A stretch of 31,118 bases of DNA from a virus. The position numbers and the translations under genes are program-made. The number at the start of each line of letters is the position of its first letter. Position 1 is the stretch's first letter. This document shows positions 1 to 10,518 of this stretch, piece by piece. Under the pieces are notes generated by a model that made no database searches, had not been told where the DNA came from, and saw nothing but the letters and a program-made list of their open reading frames with translations. The stretch is from positions 1 through 31,118 of the IMG/VR virus record IMGVR_UViG_3300027849_000038. One strand, 5' to 3'.

Positions 1-3000
1 CTGCACTTACGGTTTTTACTTTAGGCTTTGGAGTTGGCTTAGGTTTTGCAACTGGCGTGGGTTTAGTTTCTTCTTTTATCTCTTCTTTAACTTCAGCTTC
101 TTTTTTAGGTTCAGCCTCTGCGTTTTGTAATTCTATTATCTTTTCAACTCTAGCTTGTTCTTTGCCTAAAGCTTTTATTTCTTGCTTGGACAAACCTAAA
201 TCTAATAGCATATCAACTTGCTCTTTAGTTTTAGTTAATTTCTTCATGTCATCAATTTCTTTAACTTTCTCTTCTTCAGGCGTAAGAACTTTAGCTGCGT
301 CAAAACCTCCGTAATAACCAAGACCTACGTCCCAAGTGGACCAACCAAGACCTAAAGCAACTTTTTGCCAAAGCGCAGATTGTTCATTGACTATGGCTCT
401 TACGTTATTTATTTTCTTTGCTACTCTATCAAGAGGTACGTTAGTAAGACCGGTTACTATTTGAGCACCTGCTAAATAGGCTGGGTTATCTAAGCTAAAA
501 CCTTTCTCCCTCATGTCTTTCATATTCCAGCTAAAGCTTCTAAGACCACCCCTTATTTTGTTGATCTTAGATCCAAGCGGTGGAGAGAAGTTTAATAAGT
601 CAAATACAGCTTCTTCATACTCAGATCTTTTCTTAGCGTGTTGCTTACCTAACTCCATTAAAGCACTTTTAAGAGCTAATACAGCAGCTCCGCCAATACC
701 TAATCCTTTGAGTTGAGAATCAATCATGCCGTTTGCTACTCTAGAGATCTTTTCGTTTTTCTTAGCATCTTCCTCTTCATCATCTTCACCAAAACCTAAA
801 GCAAACACTGCTTGCTGCAAGGAGTTAAATATTAAATTCTGAACAGCACCGTAGTAAACTATCTTAGATACGTTTGTTTTCCAGTCTCCACGACCATTTA
901 TAAGATCTTGACCAGCTCTTTTTTGTATACGAGCATATTGCATAGGTGTATTTGCCCAAGCTAATATGACACGACCAGCAGCTGACGCTTGCTGCGCACT
1001 AATTCTATTTGGATTACTAGACTGCTGACTTTCTTCTGCTATCTGTCTAAAATCTTCAAAAGCTTGCGCTTCTGCTGCCTTCTGTTCCATACCTTTAGCT
1101 ACTAAAGATTTCACTCTGTTTCTATAAAAAGTAGAACCACCAGTTGCAATAGCAAAACTATCCGCAAATCTAGTCATTACAAAACCTTTGCTAAGTAAAA
1201 ATGCTATAGCTGCCTTAGGTTTGTTGCCTGAATCTCTTACAGCATCTGCAATTTCAGATTCACTTACGTTAATCTTAAGACCGTTTCTACGTTCAACTAA
1301 GTAGTCAGAGTTCATAAGAGTCATAAAATCAGACCAGAATTGTTTTTGATTTGCAAAAGCTGCACCTGCTTTCACTATATTATTATCACCCCAGTTTATG
1401 AAGTTTACCGCAGAGATGGTTTGTAATAACGCGGAACGTGTATTAAGGAACATTACAGCACCAACAGAGTTGTTTAACCAATCTAGTATGGCGTCTGTGG
1501 ATCTATTACCTCCTGGTGGTCTGTTACTACCTGACTTCATTCTACGAAGAGAATCTTCCATAGCTTCGCGCCATCTAGTTCCGTACGCAGCCTCCATTTT
1601 ATTCATGTTATCTTCAGAGAATATAATGTCTACGTTCTCTCTCCACTCTTGCTGGTATTCAGCACGGTTAACTTTGTTAATATCATTTATGATATCACTA
1701 GTAATATTACCACCTAGCCAGTCTTTACCTGGTTTTGGGTAGGGTTTACCTTTTTGTATTTTAATCAACTCATTAGCGAACACTTTAAGCTCAGGGTCGT
1801 TTTGCACAAAGTCATTTAATTCTTTAACATCTTTCTTAGAAAGTCCTGGTATATCCATACCTTGAGCTGTCCATATAGCTGTTCGTACAGCGTGAGAATA
1901 TGTAAATCCTCCGATACCTGTTGGTACGCTTAAGCTCGTAGGTAAGCTTTTTAGCTCTGTCTTTAAAGCTTTAAAATCATTTGCCGCAGATATCTTAGCT
2001 TGCGTTACAGCTGACTCAGCTCTATCATAAGGATCTAATAAGTTAGCTTTAAGAAATGCCATTTGAGCATCACCTTTTTTACCTTTACCTAGCATCTTAT
2101 ATAACAACCCTGTAAAATCTTCAGCAGAAGGTGGAATAAAGAAATTAAACTTACCTTTACTAGCGCCAACTGTTTTAGCTCTAGCTGCAGAATATTGTTT
2201 ATAGGTTTCAATACCAGACGAATCCTCTATCATGTGGTTTACGATAGTATCAAAAGTTTGTCTTTTACTAGCTTTTGCTAATTGAACTTTAGACTTAACA
2301 TCGATTTGACTAAGCACATCTTTAACTGCTTTAACGTTTCCTGTATGATCGTCAGCAAAGTAAAAGTCATTATAACCTTCAGCTGCTTTACCCATAATCC
2401 ACCCAGCTTTAGCTGCGGGAGCACCATCACCTAATCCAGTGATATTAGCAAGTGGAATATCTAATCCCATACTAGCTAAAAATTCTTTAATTGGTCCAGC
2501 TGCATTAGCAGGTCTTGCCGTTAAAACAAATACATCTTTAGTTCCACGCTTGTCTGCTATGATTTTAGCTACATCCAATAGTGGTCCTTTACTTCCTTGC
2601 ATTACTTTACTAAACTCAGAGAAATCCCATTGAGCTCCTTCAGCTTCCATGTTACCTGCTTCTTTAGCAAATGTAGCAGCATCGATAGCTCCAGTAGTTC
2701 CATCAGGCATTGTGTATAATACGTTGCTTTTAGTTCTAGCCAATGTATCGTCAAAGTCAAACACTCTAATTTTCTTAACAGGTTGATCTAGTTTTCTACC
2801 GTTTGCTAAAGCTTTATCAGTTTTTTCTAAAGCGTTTATAGCTGTTTGCACAGTTATAGGTCTGTCATACTTTATAGCATCAGGAATTAAATCGCTGTCA
2901 CGTTTCGAAGCCATTGACTTCCCTGGTACCAAAGGTAGAGATGCTTTTATTTGACTCGCAACATCTAGGTCTGGGTTTTTTAAACCTTCTAGTATAGCTT

Positions 3001-6000
3001 CGTTTTGAATACTAGAAGCTTGTAGTTTCTCATCAACACTGTATTTGCTATAAACACCTGGGTTAATTCCAAAACCGCTTTCTTCAGCAACTGTTTTACC
3101 CGTATCAGGGTTTTCAATTGTGTTTAAATCAATACCAGCAGCGGCAAGTCTTGTTATAGGGTCATTAAATATATTCTGCCCTTCTACAAGCGTAGAATCT
3201 AATTTAGCTTGATCCAATAAATCATCATCAAATTTAGAAAGTTGTGTTTGATAATAATTCTCTTTTATAGCTTTCATTGTAGGAATGGCAGCGTTATTTT
3301 TAATAGCTAATACTATACTAGCGCCTACTACGGAAGCTGGAGGATTATGTTCTTCTCTATATTTATTACCTTCTCTTTGTTGTTTTTTTGATTTAGGACC
3401 TCCGTATCTAAAAAACGTAGAACGATATTTGAATGGTGCAGATATTTTTACTAAACCCGAAGTAGCTTGATAGCTTTGTATAATAATTGCAGCGGCTATA
3501 TCTAAAGACATACCGTCCGCAACAGCGTTAGAAAGCTGAGTTACTACATGAGTTAATACTTCCATGTTGTTTTCAGACTCTTGCTTTGCATCAGCCCTAG
3601 TTTTTGGGTTTTTTGAAAAAGCACGATGTGGAGTTATTCTTTTTGTTTTAGGGCCGTTATAAACCTGTGCACTTTCAATTAGCTTTTTATAAGCAGGATC
3701 TTCATTTCCGTAATACAACCTACCCGGCTTAGCAACCCAGTTAGTTATACCTTCGGTATTAATTTCAACAAATTTACCATCTGTTGTTTTTCCAAACTTA
3801 ACAGGGTTTTTTATACCTGCGTCAAAAGCTTGCTTTCCAGATGAGTACATTTTACCGCCTTTAACTCCGTAAAAAGTCTGCTTACCACCACTACCCATCA
3901 TACCAGCCTCAATAGTAGCTGTATCTAGTTTATGATTAACAACAGCTTCTTGCATTTCTTCTTGCTGCGCTACTCTATTAGATTCATTTATAGGCGGTGA
4001 ATTAAAGTCAAGCTCTGATGCTAATTGTTTTTTGTTTTTTAAAACAGATACCTCTTCAAATAACTTTTTTAACTCAGGAGACATTTCAGCTTCTGTGTCT
4101 ATACGTTTACTAGCCATAGATTTATTCTTACCAGCTGCAACATCTTGCTTAGCTTCTAAACTTAAATCTGTGTCAGATCTTACGATTTCGTTTGTAACTA
4201 ACTTACCATATAAACCAGCTATACCTTTTAAAGCTTGAGCCTGTGGTGATCTAGCGTCAAATCCTTCAGCTTTCTTACCTTCAACAATACCAAATGTTTC
4301 TAAGAAATCAGCTTTGCTAATTCCTTTGTTTAATTTAAACGGAGCAAGTCCAGCTCCTTTGCCTAACCTAGCTTGTTTAGTATAAAAAGCATTAAGTAAT
4401 CCTTTTGGCACGCCAGTAGATGTACCTAATAGCTTCTCTGTTGCAGCTTCTACTACTGCCCCTTCTGGTAATATCTTTAATAATTTATCTGCGTTCTTAT
4501 TGACAAATTGCTGAATAGCTGTAGCATCACCTTTTGATAGATTAGCCGTTGGACTAGTTAGTTTTTTAACTGGTATACCAAGTTCTTGTGCAATAATTTC
4601 AGGAGCTAAGTCACCAAGTTTTTTAAACGTTAGATTTTTAGGATCGATGCCTTTAATCTTCTCTTGTACTTGCTCTTTAATTTTAGCTACTGCTTGGTTA
4701 GAAATAAAAGAACTTGGTTTTATTTTACTTGACGTATCTTTTGTTTCTTTAGCAACAGTTGTGTCTTCTGCCGCAACATCTGCGGCGGCTTCCATTCCTT
4801 GAGTGATTCCTTCTTCAACTGGCTTAATGCCTAATCTTTGAGCTAAGCTATTAGCTCTTAAAAAACCTCTATTAACAATAAACTTCTCTAACTCTTGAGT
4901 GCCGTTGTATTCACTTATTGCCATTGTTTGCAAATCCGAACGCATTGAATCCTGAAACTCTTGTCTAGTTACATTTCTTTTAGCGTCATCAGCTATAGGA
5001 TCGTACAAAGCCTTGGTTCTATTTGTAACTACTTTTTCAACTAATGGTTTTATACTTGCTGTTAATTCGTTTTCTAACCTTACTTGTTTAGCTCCTTTTT
5101 GAAATGGTTTGCCAAATTTTTTAGCTATAGCTTTACCTTCTTTTTCAAGAGCTTTTATTTCATTAATAGTTTCACCTGAAGATTTATCTTGTTCAGGTGT
5201 TAACGTTCTTTGGCTAGCTTTAGCATCACTTGAGTCAGCGTCTGTTTCATCCTTCATATCGCTGTCAAGTAGAGCAACCACCTCAGCTCCTTTTCCATCT
5301 ACTTCAACATCACCCTCAACTAGCGATCCTTTAGCTCCTTCTTTCGCGACTTTTAATTGACCTTTGTTAAGACCTTTACCTGATTCTATTGTTTTGTTGT
5401 AATCTTTTATAAACTCAAATACATCTTTACCAGAGTTGAACTTTATATTTAACTTTTGTTTATTTAATGGATCTTTAAAAACGTTAGATATTTTAGTTCC
5501 AAGAGAAGCCCAAAAACCTTCTTGCTTAGGAGAATAAACAATGTCTTTTCTAGATAAAGCTTCACTTACTAACGGAATAACTTCTTCCCAAGTGTTTGCT
5601 GCTGAGTATTTTGGGTCACTAAGATACTTAGAAAATCTTTGTATCATTTCCGTTCCAGCATATATGTCTGGATTATTTATAATCTCAGCCATTAAAGACT
5701 TACCAAATCTTATAGCTAGCTCTGGGTTTCCTTCAAAAGTAGCCTGCCAAAAAGGGTGAAGTATCTCGTGTTGATCTTTAGTATAGTTATTGTCTTCAGC
5801 TGCCGCTTGATCGTTTATTAATATTATCTTGTTACCGTCTTTATCAATAATCGATTGACCATAACCTGTCGAGTCCTGTGTTTTACCGCCTTCAGCCTCT
5901 ATTTGTTTAACTCTAGCTGCAATTTTTTCTTCAGAATCAAAAGTTTCAAAAGTAGAATTGAGTTGTTTAGCGGCTTTTTTAGCTCCTTTTCTAGACTTAG

Positions 6001-8761
6001 ATTTATTAAATTCTGGTTTTACTATTTCTGCTAGGTCTTCTTTTTTTGCTTTTATTCTAATATCTATGTTTTCATGGAAAGCTTCATCCATGTTTTTCTT
6101 TCTGTTTTGAAGATCTGCAATTTCTTGAAGTATTATAGCTGATTCAAGTTGAGTTTCTGAACTAACGCTTGAAGGTATGCCGGACATTTGATTGTTTACA
6201 GCTTTAATTTGAAACATAACATCTGAAACCTGCTCAGTGGTAGCCTCTCCATCTATAACCATCTTGTTTAACAAGTCTTTTGTTCCAGCTACATCTTTAC
6301 TTAGTATGTATAAGTTTTGTAATTGCTGTTGTGCATTAGGTTTAAAACCTGGTAAGTTTAAATTAGAAAATGCAGCACCCGCTCCAAAAGAAAGTATGCC
6401 AGTGCTAATAAAGTCCTGTCTAGTAAATGTTTCGTCTAATATATTAGCGCCTGCTTTTTTGTTTATAAAAGCGTTTAGGCCTAAAGTCTCAAGCCCTGTT
6501 TGCAATTCTTCTTGAACAAACTCTTGACCACCAGCTCCTGCTGTTTTAATAGCACCTTGTTTAGTGGGTTTTAATTTTTTAAAATTATCTATAATTATTT
6601 TAGTAAATTCAGATTTACCTCCTTTTTTATAACCACGAACAGCTTGGTTTACAGCGTTATTAACGTTAGCAGCTTTGTTAAAAGCTTTCATGTATTGAGA
6701 TGTAGGAGCAAACAAACTAGTTGTACCGTAAAGAATCCCACCTAATCTACCAGCTGTTTCAGACAATTCTGAAGCTTCGTCAACATTTACTCCAGCATTT
6801 ATTAGCTGGCTATACGTGTCTTTTTTTGTGGAAACATAACCGCTCGCTGTGTAGTAAGTTAAAGCGTCAAATGAAGTTTTTGGCATTTTTAAAGCCGTTG
6901 CTAATTTACCTATTTTGCTTATTTTTGTAAATTTACCTAAACCATAAACAGAAGCTATATCAAACATCATAGTGCCACCAGTTGCAGCAAACTGCTCAGT
7001 GGTTCCAGCGCTGCTAAAAGAAGTTCCTCTTTTTTTACTAGTATTTAAAGCTTTGCTTATATTAGCATACTCTTCTTCTGTTACGCTACCTAGTGTTGTT
7101 TGATTAGTGGTGTCGTATATATTTCCATCTTCATCTTTTATGTATGTAATACCATCAACCTCAGCTTCAACCCCTTCTACGTAACCATATCTTACGTCTG
7201 TAGCCGATCTTAATAAGTCTCTTTCTGAATTTAAATTTCTAGCTACACCTATATCATAACCTAATAAAGACCTCAACTCTAAAGCTTGATCTTCAGCTTG
7301 ACCTATAAGTCCTTGAAAACCTTTTCTAGTACTGTCAAAAAGCAAGCCTTCAGCAGTTCCTTGCGCTTTTATAGCAGCTCTTTTTTCGTCTCCAGCGGCA
7401 ATTGCTTGTTTTTCAGCTGTAACTAGCTCTGGAAAAAGATTATCTCTGTAGCCTTTGAATTTTTTTAAATCAAAAGGAGCAAAAGTAGATTGACCGTATT
7501 CTTTTTTAAAATACTTTTTAGCTTTTAATATAGCCTCGTCTAAACTTTTAACGTCTTTGAATTTAGTTTTATTTTTGCTTATATAGCTTAAGTAAAGCCT
7601 ATTGTTGTATCTATCAGTTTGATCAGCTACATATAAATTTAAGTAATTGTCTAAATCTCTTTGTCTGTTAATTTCTAGTCTAGAGTAGTCTTCAGGACTT
7701 AGATCATACGTGCCTAGACTACCGTAAGAATCTTTAAAGTAATTATTTGTATAATCTTTTGTATAGCCTTTTTCGTTCATAAAACCTAAAAAGTCATCAA
7801 CATTAAACCCTGCATTTAGGTTTTTTAAATCCGATAGCAAATAGTCTTCTTCAACACGTTTAATACCTTGTCCTGGCTCATTTATTTCTAATTCACCTTC
7901 ATACTCTAAACCTTTAAACTCTTCGTAGTTGTTTTCGACGTTATAAGCCTCTTTTATAACAATGTTTTTGATTTTTCTATTAATATCTAAATCAGAAACA
8001 CCTATAGCTATTATAAACTCTTCGTTTTGTTTATTTTTTTTAGACTCTTCTATGGTTTTAAAAGGCTTTAAAGGGTCTTCTTCTAAAGACCTAGGAGATA
8101 AAGCCTTGTCTTCTTCTGTTATATCTAAAGAATTGCCTATAGTAAAGTCTTTTTCTTTTCTTCTGGCTTCTTCTATTAAAACTTTTTGCTCTTCATTTAA
8201 ATGATTAAAAACGTCTGCAACGTAAAATTTTTGAGTTTCGTTTTTTAAAGGAATAAACTTTTCGTCATTTTTCTTTTTAGTGAAATAATTTATACTTCCA
8301 GTTTTATTGTCAAAGTCAAACTTGTAATCCCATCCATCTCCCGGAGAGTAAATTTCTTTAGGTTTTGAGACTTCAGAATATTTTTCTGGTAACTTGTAAG
8401 TAGGAGATAATCCCACTTGTTGAAAAAAAGTTTTATCTGGATCAGCTAGCAAAGAAGGTGATGACTCGTTGCTAGTTGCATTAGAAAGTGTTGTTTTTCT
8501 TATATCAGAAAAATCGAACATCAGCTTTGAATCTTCCAATTTTGATTCTATAGACTTTTCCGTGGACACTCGTTCTTCTGTCGGTGCTACAGCCGCACCC
8601 GTTCCCGCAGCACCGTTTGTCTTTACTTCTTCAATAGGAGTTTCAATTACTTCTTCCTCAACTTTTGGCTGGTTTTTATTCTTCCAAGCTTTAGTTAGAG
8701 CAATTTTTTCACCTACGGATATATCTGAGCTTAAAGTTTGTACGTATTCTAGTAGTTTCAT
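1..8761 (-). CDS. Giant multidomain virion/ejection protein (large polyvalent-type), C-terminus cut by window edge
   Basis: The reading frame is open from the ATG at 8759-8761 to the left edge, at least 2920 residues, with no stop seen on translation. The N-terminal ~80 residues are low-complexity. HEILH (998-1002) fits a zinc-metallopeptidase HExxH, with acidic residues in WEE (1058-1060) and E1067 as possible third ligands. Residues ~1998-2150 look like a HAD-type phosphatase: FDFDDTLA with D2002 and D2004, then VLTARP, then FADDHTGN with D2137 and D2138. An unassigned EEHNPP motif lies at 1803-1808. Residues ~2170-2680 (WLNNS at 2428, later NTPMQY and GRGDW) resemble the C-terminal LPD38-like region of large polyvalent phage proteins. 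The visible end is a Pro/Lys/Glu-rich linker. The gene starts 5 bases after the preceding stop and closes the structural block. I infer a protein packaged in the virion and injected; activity of the enzyme-like domains is not shown. Confidence 0.85.
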   Translation of the reverse strand, partial: MKLLEYVQTLSSDISVGEKIALTKAWKNKNQPKVEEEVIETPIEEVKTNGAAGTGAAVAPTEERVSTEKSIESKLEDSKLMFDFSDIRKTTLSNATSNESSPSLLADPDKTFFQQVGLSPTYKLPEKYSEVSKPKEIYSPGDGWDYKFDFDNKTGSINYFTKKKNDEKFIPLKNETQKFYVADVFNHLNEEQKVLIEEARRKEKDFTIGNSLDITEEDKALSPRSLEEDPLKPFKTIEESKKNKQNEEFIIAIGVSDLDINRKIKNIVIKEAYNVENNYEEFKGLEYEGELEINEPGQGIKRVEEDYLLSDLKNLNAGFNVDDFLGFMNEKGYTKDYTNNYFKDSYGSLGTYDLSPEDYSRLEINRQRDLDNYLNLYVADQTDRYNNRLYLSYISKNKTKFKDVKSLDEAILKAKKYFKKEYGQSTFAPFDLKKFKGYRDNLFPELVTAEKQAIAAGDEKRAAIKAQGTAEGLLFDSTRKGFQGLIGQAEDQALELRSLLGYDIGVARNLNSERDLLRSATDVRYGYVEGVEAEVDGITYIKDEDGNIYDTTNQTTLGSVTEEEYANISKALNTSKKRGTSFSSAGTTEQFAATGGTMMFDIASVYGLGKFTKISKIGKLATALKMPKTSFDALTYYTASGYVSTKKDTYSQLINAGVNVDEASELSETAGRLGGILYGTTSLFAPTSQYMKAFNKAANVNNAVNQAVRGYKKGGKSEFTKIIIDNFKKLKPTKQGAIKTAGAGGQEFVQEELQTGLETLGLNAFINKKAGANILDETFTRQDFISTGILSFGAGAAFSNLNLPGFKPNAQQQLQNLYILSKDVAGTKDLLNKMVIDGEATTEQVSDVMFQIKAVNNQMSGIPSSVSSETQLESAIILQEIADLQNRKKNMDEAFHENIDIRIKAKKEDLAEIVKPEFNKSKSRKGAKKAAKQLNSTFETFDSEEKIAARVKQIEAEGGKTQDSTGYGQSIIDKDGNKIILINDQAAAEDNNYTKDQHEILHPFWQATFEGNPELAIRFGKSLMAEIINNPDIYAGTEMIQRFSKYLSDPKYSAANTWEEVIPLVSEALSRKDIVYSPKQEGFWASLGTKISNVFKDPLNKQKLNIKFNSGKDVFEFIKDYNKTIESGKGLNKGQLKVAKEGAKGSLVEGDVEVDGKGAEVVALLDSDMKDETDADSSDAKASQRTLTPEQDKSSGETINEIKALEKEGKAIAKKFGKPFQKGAKQVRLENELTASIKPLVEKVVTNRTKALYDPIADDAKRNVTRQEFQDSMRSDLQTMAISEYNGTQELEKFIVNRGFLRANSLAQRLGIKPVEEGITQGMEAAADVAAEDTTVAKETKDTSSKIKPSSFISNQAVAKIKEQVQEKIKGIDPKNLTFKKLGDLAPEIIAQELGIPVKKLTSPTANLSKGDATAIQQFVNKNADKLLKILPEGAVVEAATEKLLGTSTGVPKGLLNAFYTKQARLGKGAGLAPFKLNKGISKADFLETFGIVEGKKAEGFDARSPQAQALKGIAGLYGKLVTNEIVRSDTDLSLEAKQDVAAGKNKSMASKRIDTEAEMSPELKKLFEEVSVLKNKKQLASELDFNSPPINESNRVAQQEEMQEAVVNHKLDTATIEAGMMGSGGKQTFYGVKGGKMYSSGKQAFDAGIKNPVKFGKTTDGKFVEINTEGITNWVAKPGRLYYGNEDPAYKKLIESAQVYNGPKTKRITPHRAFSKNPKTRADAKQESENNMEVLTHVVTQLSNAVADGMSLDIAAAIIIQSYQATSGLVKISAPFKYRSTFFRYGGPKSKKQQREGNKYREEHNPPASVVGASIVLAIKNNAAIPTMKAIKENYYQTQLSKFDDDLLDQAKLDSTLVEGQNIFNDPITRLAAAGIDLNTIENPDTGKTVAEESGFGINPGVYSKYSVDEKLQASSIQNEAILEGLKNPDLDVASQIKASLPLVPGKSMASKRDSDLIPDAIKYDRPITVQTAINALEKTDKALANGRKLDQPVKKIRVFDFDDTLARTKSNVLYTMPDGTTGAIDAATFAKEAGNMEAEGAQWDFSEFSKVMQGSKGPLLDVAKIIADKRGTKDVFVLTARPANAAGPIKEFLASMGLDIPLANITGLGDGAPAAKAGWIMGKAAEGYNDFYFADDHTGNVKAVKDVLSQIDVKSKVQLAKASKRQTFDTIVNHMIEDSSGIETYKQYSAARAKTVGASKGKFNFFIPPSAEDFTGLLYKMLGKGKKGDAQMAFLKANLLDPYDRAESAVTQAKISAANDFKALKTELKSLPTSLSVPTGIGGFTYSHAVRTAIWTAQGMDIPGLSKKDVKELNDFVQNDPELKVFANELIKIQKGKPYPKPGKDWLGGNITSDIINDINKVNRAEYQQEWRENVDIIFSEDNMNKMEAAYGTRWREAMEDSLRRMKSGSNRPPGGNRSTDAILDWLNNSVGAVMFLNTRSALLQTISAVNFINWGDNNIVKAGAAFANQKQFWSDFMTLMNSDYLVERRNGLKINVSESEIADAVRDSGNKPKAAIAFLLSKGFVMTRFADSFAIATGGSTFYRNRVKSLVAKGMEQKAAEAQAFEDFRQIAEESQQSSNPNRISAQQASAAGRVILAWANTPMQYARIQKRAGQDLINGRGDWKTNVSKIVYYGAVQNLIFNSLQQAVFALGFGEDDEEEDAKKNEKISRVANGMIDSQLKGLGIGGAAVLALKSALMELGKQHAKKRSEYEEAVFDLLNFSPPLGSKINKIRGGLRSFSWNMKDMREKGFSLDNPAYLAGAQIVTGLTNVPLDRVAKKINNVRAIVNEQSALWQKVALGLGWSTWDVGLGYYGGFDAAKVLTPEEEKVKEIDDMKKLTKTKEQVDMLLDLGLSKQEIKALGKEQARVEKIIELQNAEAEPKKEAEVKEEIKEETKPTPVAKPKPTPKPKVKTVSA

Positions 8762-8775
8762 TTAATTTAATTTAA
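8761..8775 (-). promoter_or_regulatory. AAATT pentamer leader before the giant gene start
   Basis: The bases directly upstream of the giant gene's ATG repeat the pentamer AAATT on the minus strand and overlap the stop codon of the preceding gene. No Shine-Dalgarno sequence is present. The same repeat precedes the gene starting at 28733, so it may act as an A/T-rich ribosome-loading leader. This is inferred from recurrence; low complexity by chance is possible. Confidence 0.35.
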
Positions 8776-9867
8776 GTCGTTATCATCTAAAAATTTCTGA
8801 GCCTTTGCTTTTTTAGCTTCCGCTAAATCAAACACTGCTGCATCTTCCTTAACCGTCGGTGATTGGTTAGTTGTAAATTGTTTTAGATAATTATTCATAA
8901 AGTATTCTTTGTATTTTATTTCAAATAAAACTTTTTTGTCTTGTTGTAATGGTAGGTCTAATTCATAGATCCAGCTTGATGCTCCAGCGTTAGCATTCTG
9001 AGCCATCTGAGCGTCCTCTTCAACACTTGTGTCTTTAGATATATAAACATTCCAAGCTGCAATTACGTCTTGCTCAGAGCTCATTAAACCAGCAACCTCA
9101 GCGTTTATGAATGGAGTTACTTTCTTTTCTATTTTCTTTAGGTCATACTTAAGTACATTTCTACCCTTGCCGTCGCCCAAGTCTATAATTTCATAATCAA
9201 AAGAACCGTCTGGATTCATCATTACATATTCTTCAGTTATTTTAGCCGACGCTGTTAATTCTTTATTTTCTCCAATCATATCTGGCGAAAATAAACCAAC
9301 TTCAGTTAATAATCTAAGCATGTCTTTATTTATATCTGGAGTTGACACAACTAAAGATGTATCTGATCTAAGCAAAGCGTTTAAAGCAGCGTTGTTAATA
9401 ACTAACGGTGTTTCAAAAGCAGGTCCTAAAAAAACTACCTGCTGAGAGCCATCAGGTAGTAAATCTAAATAAGCTTGATATCCATCAGTTTTAGAAAACC
9501 CAGGTCTAGCATTCATTAAACTATTAGCAGCCGTGTATTTGTAATTATTGTTAGGATCAAAACTAGATTCTTCCGTAACACTAAGCTCCGCTATAAGTGA
9601 GGATAAAAAATCTAAAGAAGCTTGTGGAGATTCTTCTAAGTTTTTTATTCCTGTTAATTCTAAAGCACAATCTTCTGATATACAATTATTTGTTTCTATG
9701 GCTATTTTTAATTTAGCATATGTTCTACCAGCATTTCTATAAGCGTTATCTAACAGCTGAAAATTGTAATCGCTTGAGCCAGACACAAATCTTTCATTAT
9801 ATGCAATAGCGTTACTTTCATTAAATTGCTTTAAATAAAGATTTTGAAATAAGTTTTTGTTTTCCAT
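8767..9867 (-). CDS. Unknown virion-associated protein, 366 residues
   Basis: I do not recognise a named family. The protein is acidic, mostly helical in appearance, with a short Lys/Ala-rich helix near the C-terminus (EAKKAKAQKFLDDND). It has no signal peptide or clear membrane segment. The ATG at 9865-9867 follows an A/T-only leader (AAAAATTAAAA). It lies between the small glycine-rich protein and the giant protein, with gaps of 12 and 5 bases, so the three are almost certainly co-transcribed. In short-tailed phages the genes at the end of the tail block commonly encode internal virion proteins released with the DNA, and this position is the only basis for suggesting that role here. A tail or capsid accessory protein is an alternative. 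Confidence 0.8.
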   Translation of the reverse strand: MENKNLFQNLYLKQFNESNAIAYNERFVSGSSDYNFQLLDNAYRNAGRTYAKLKIAIETNNCISEDCALELTGIKNLEESPQASLDFLSSLIAELSVTEESSFDPNNNYKYTAANSLMNARPGFSKTDGYQAYLDLLPDGSQQVVFLGPAFETPLVINNAALNALLRSDTSLVVSTPDINKDMLRLLTEVGLFSPDMIGENKELTASAKITEEYVMMNPDGSFDYEIIDLGDGKGRNVLKYDLKKIEKKVTPFINAEVAGLMSSEQDVIAAWNVYISKDTSVEEDAQMAQNANAGASSWIYELDLPLQQDKKVLFEIKYKEYFMNNYLKQFTTNQSPTVKEDAAVFDLAEAKKAKAQKFLDDNDLN

Positions 9868-9879
9868 TTTTAATTTTTG

Positions 9880-10518
9880 TTATTGACCCCCAGCCATTCC
9901 ACCAGCTATTCCAGCTAATGATCCAAACATTCCAGTAATCGCGCCTGTTTTGTCTGACGCAGCTTGCGCTTCTGCTTGCCTAGATGCTCCAAGCATAGAG
10001 GCTGTTCTATCTAGTTGTTGCATTTCTCTGCTTTCTCTTTGACCAAACTCCCAAGCTTCCCCTTGTTGAACTCTTTGACCTTCTTGCATTAAAGCATCTT
10101 GTTTTTGTTTTTCTCCAGCTGCTCGCTTATCTTCATTTTGTTTTTCTTGCATTTCAATGCTTGCTGCAACGCCTTTCTTAGATCTTAAAGCTGCGTTTGC
10201 TAAAGCGGTGGCGCCACCTGCGCTTGCTCCAGTTGCTCTTAACGTATCTAAAGTATTAGCTAAAGATATATCGGCTTCTTCTATTTTTATTTCAGCAGCG
10301 CCTGTAGCTACCGATAAGTTTGCAAAAGGATTACTTATCATAGCGCTCATGTCTTGAAATGGATTTATTATTTCTTGTCTATTAGCTTCTAGGCTATTCA
10401 ATTTACCTTGAAGCCTTGCTCTTTCTCTAGCCGCAGCTCTTTCTCTTTTTCTAGCTGCACTAGCGCCAAAAAGTCCGCCAGCTATAGACGCTACGCCTCC
10501 TATTATTGCTCCTATCAT
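9880..10518 (-). CDS. Small internal virion (ejection) protein candidate
   Basis: The 212-residue protein starts with a glycine/alanine-rich hydrophobic stretch (MIGAIIGGVASIAGGLFGAS, 1-20), followed by a very basic helix rich in Arg and Ala (~22-48). The middle is Gln/Glu/Ala-rich and likely helical. The C-terminus ends in another glycine-rich hydrophobic segment (~191-212). This layout, with membrane-active ends and a helical middle, resembles small internal virion proteins of short-tailed phages such as T7 gp14 or the P22 ejection proteins, though I see no direct sequence match. It sits between the tail proteins and the giant protein with 12-base gaps. The likely role is insertion in the host envelope during DNA delivery. 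The ATG at 10516-10518 has an A-rich leader (AAAAATAAAAAAAC). Confidence 0.8.
   Translation of the reverse strand: MIGAIIGGVASIAGGLFGASAARKRERAAARERARLQGKLNSLEANRQEIINPFQDMSAMISNPFANLSVATGAAEIKIEEADISLANTLDTLRATGASAGGATALANAALRSKKGVAASIEMQEKQNEDKRAAGEKQKQDALMQEGQRVQQGEAWEFGQRESREMQQLDRTASMLGASRQAEAQAASDKTGAITGMFGSLAGIAGGMAGGQ

Noticed and set aside
1-8760. Several plus-strand open frames of 60-115 codons opposite the giant gene
   Set aside because: They are antisense to a continuous coding frame, are rich in Ser/Leu/Phe as expected from the reverse of Lys/Glu-rich codons, and have no supporting start context.
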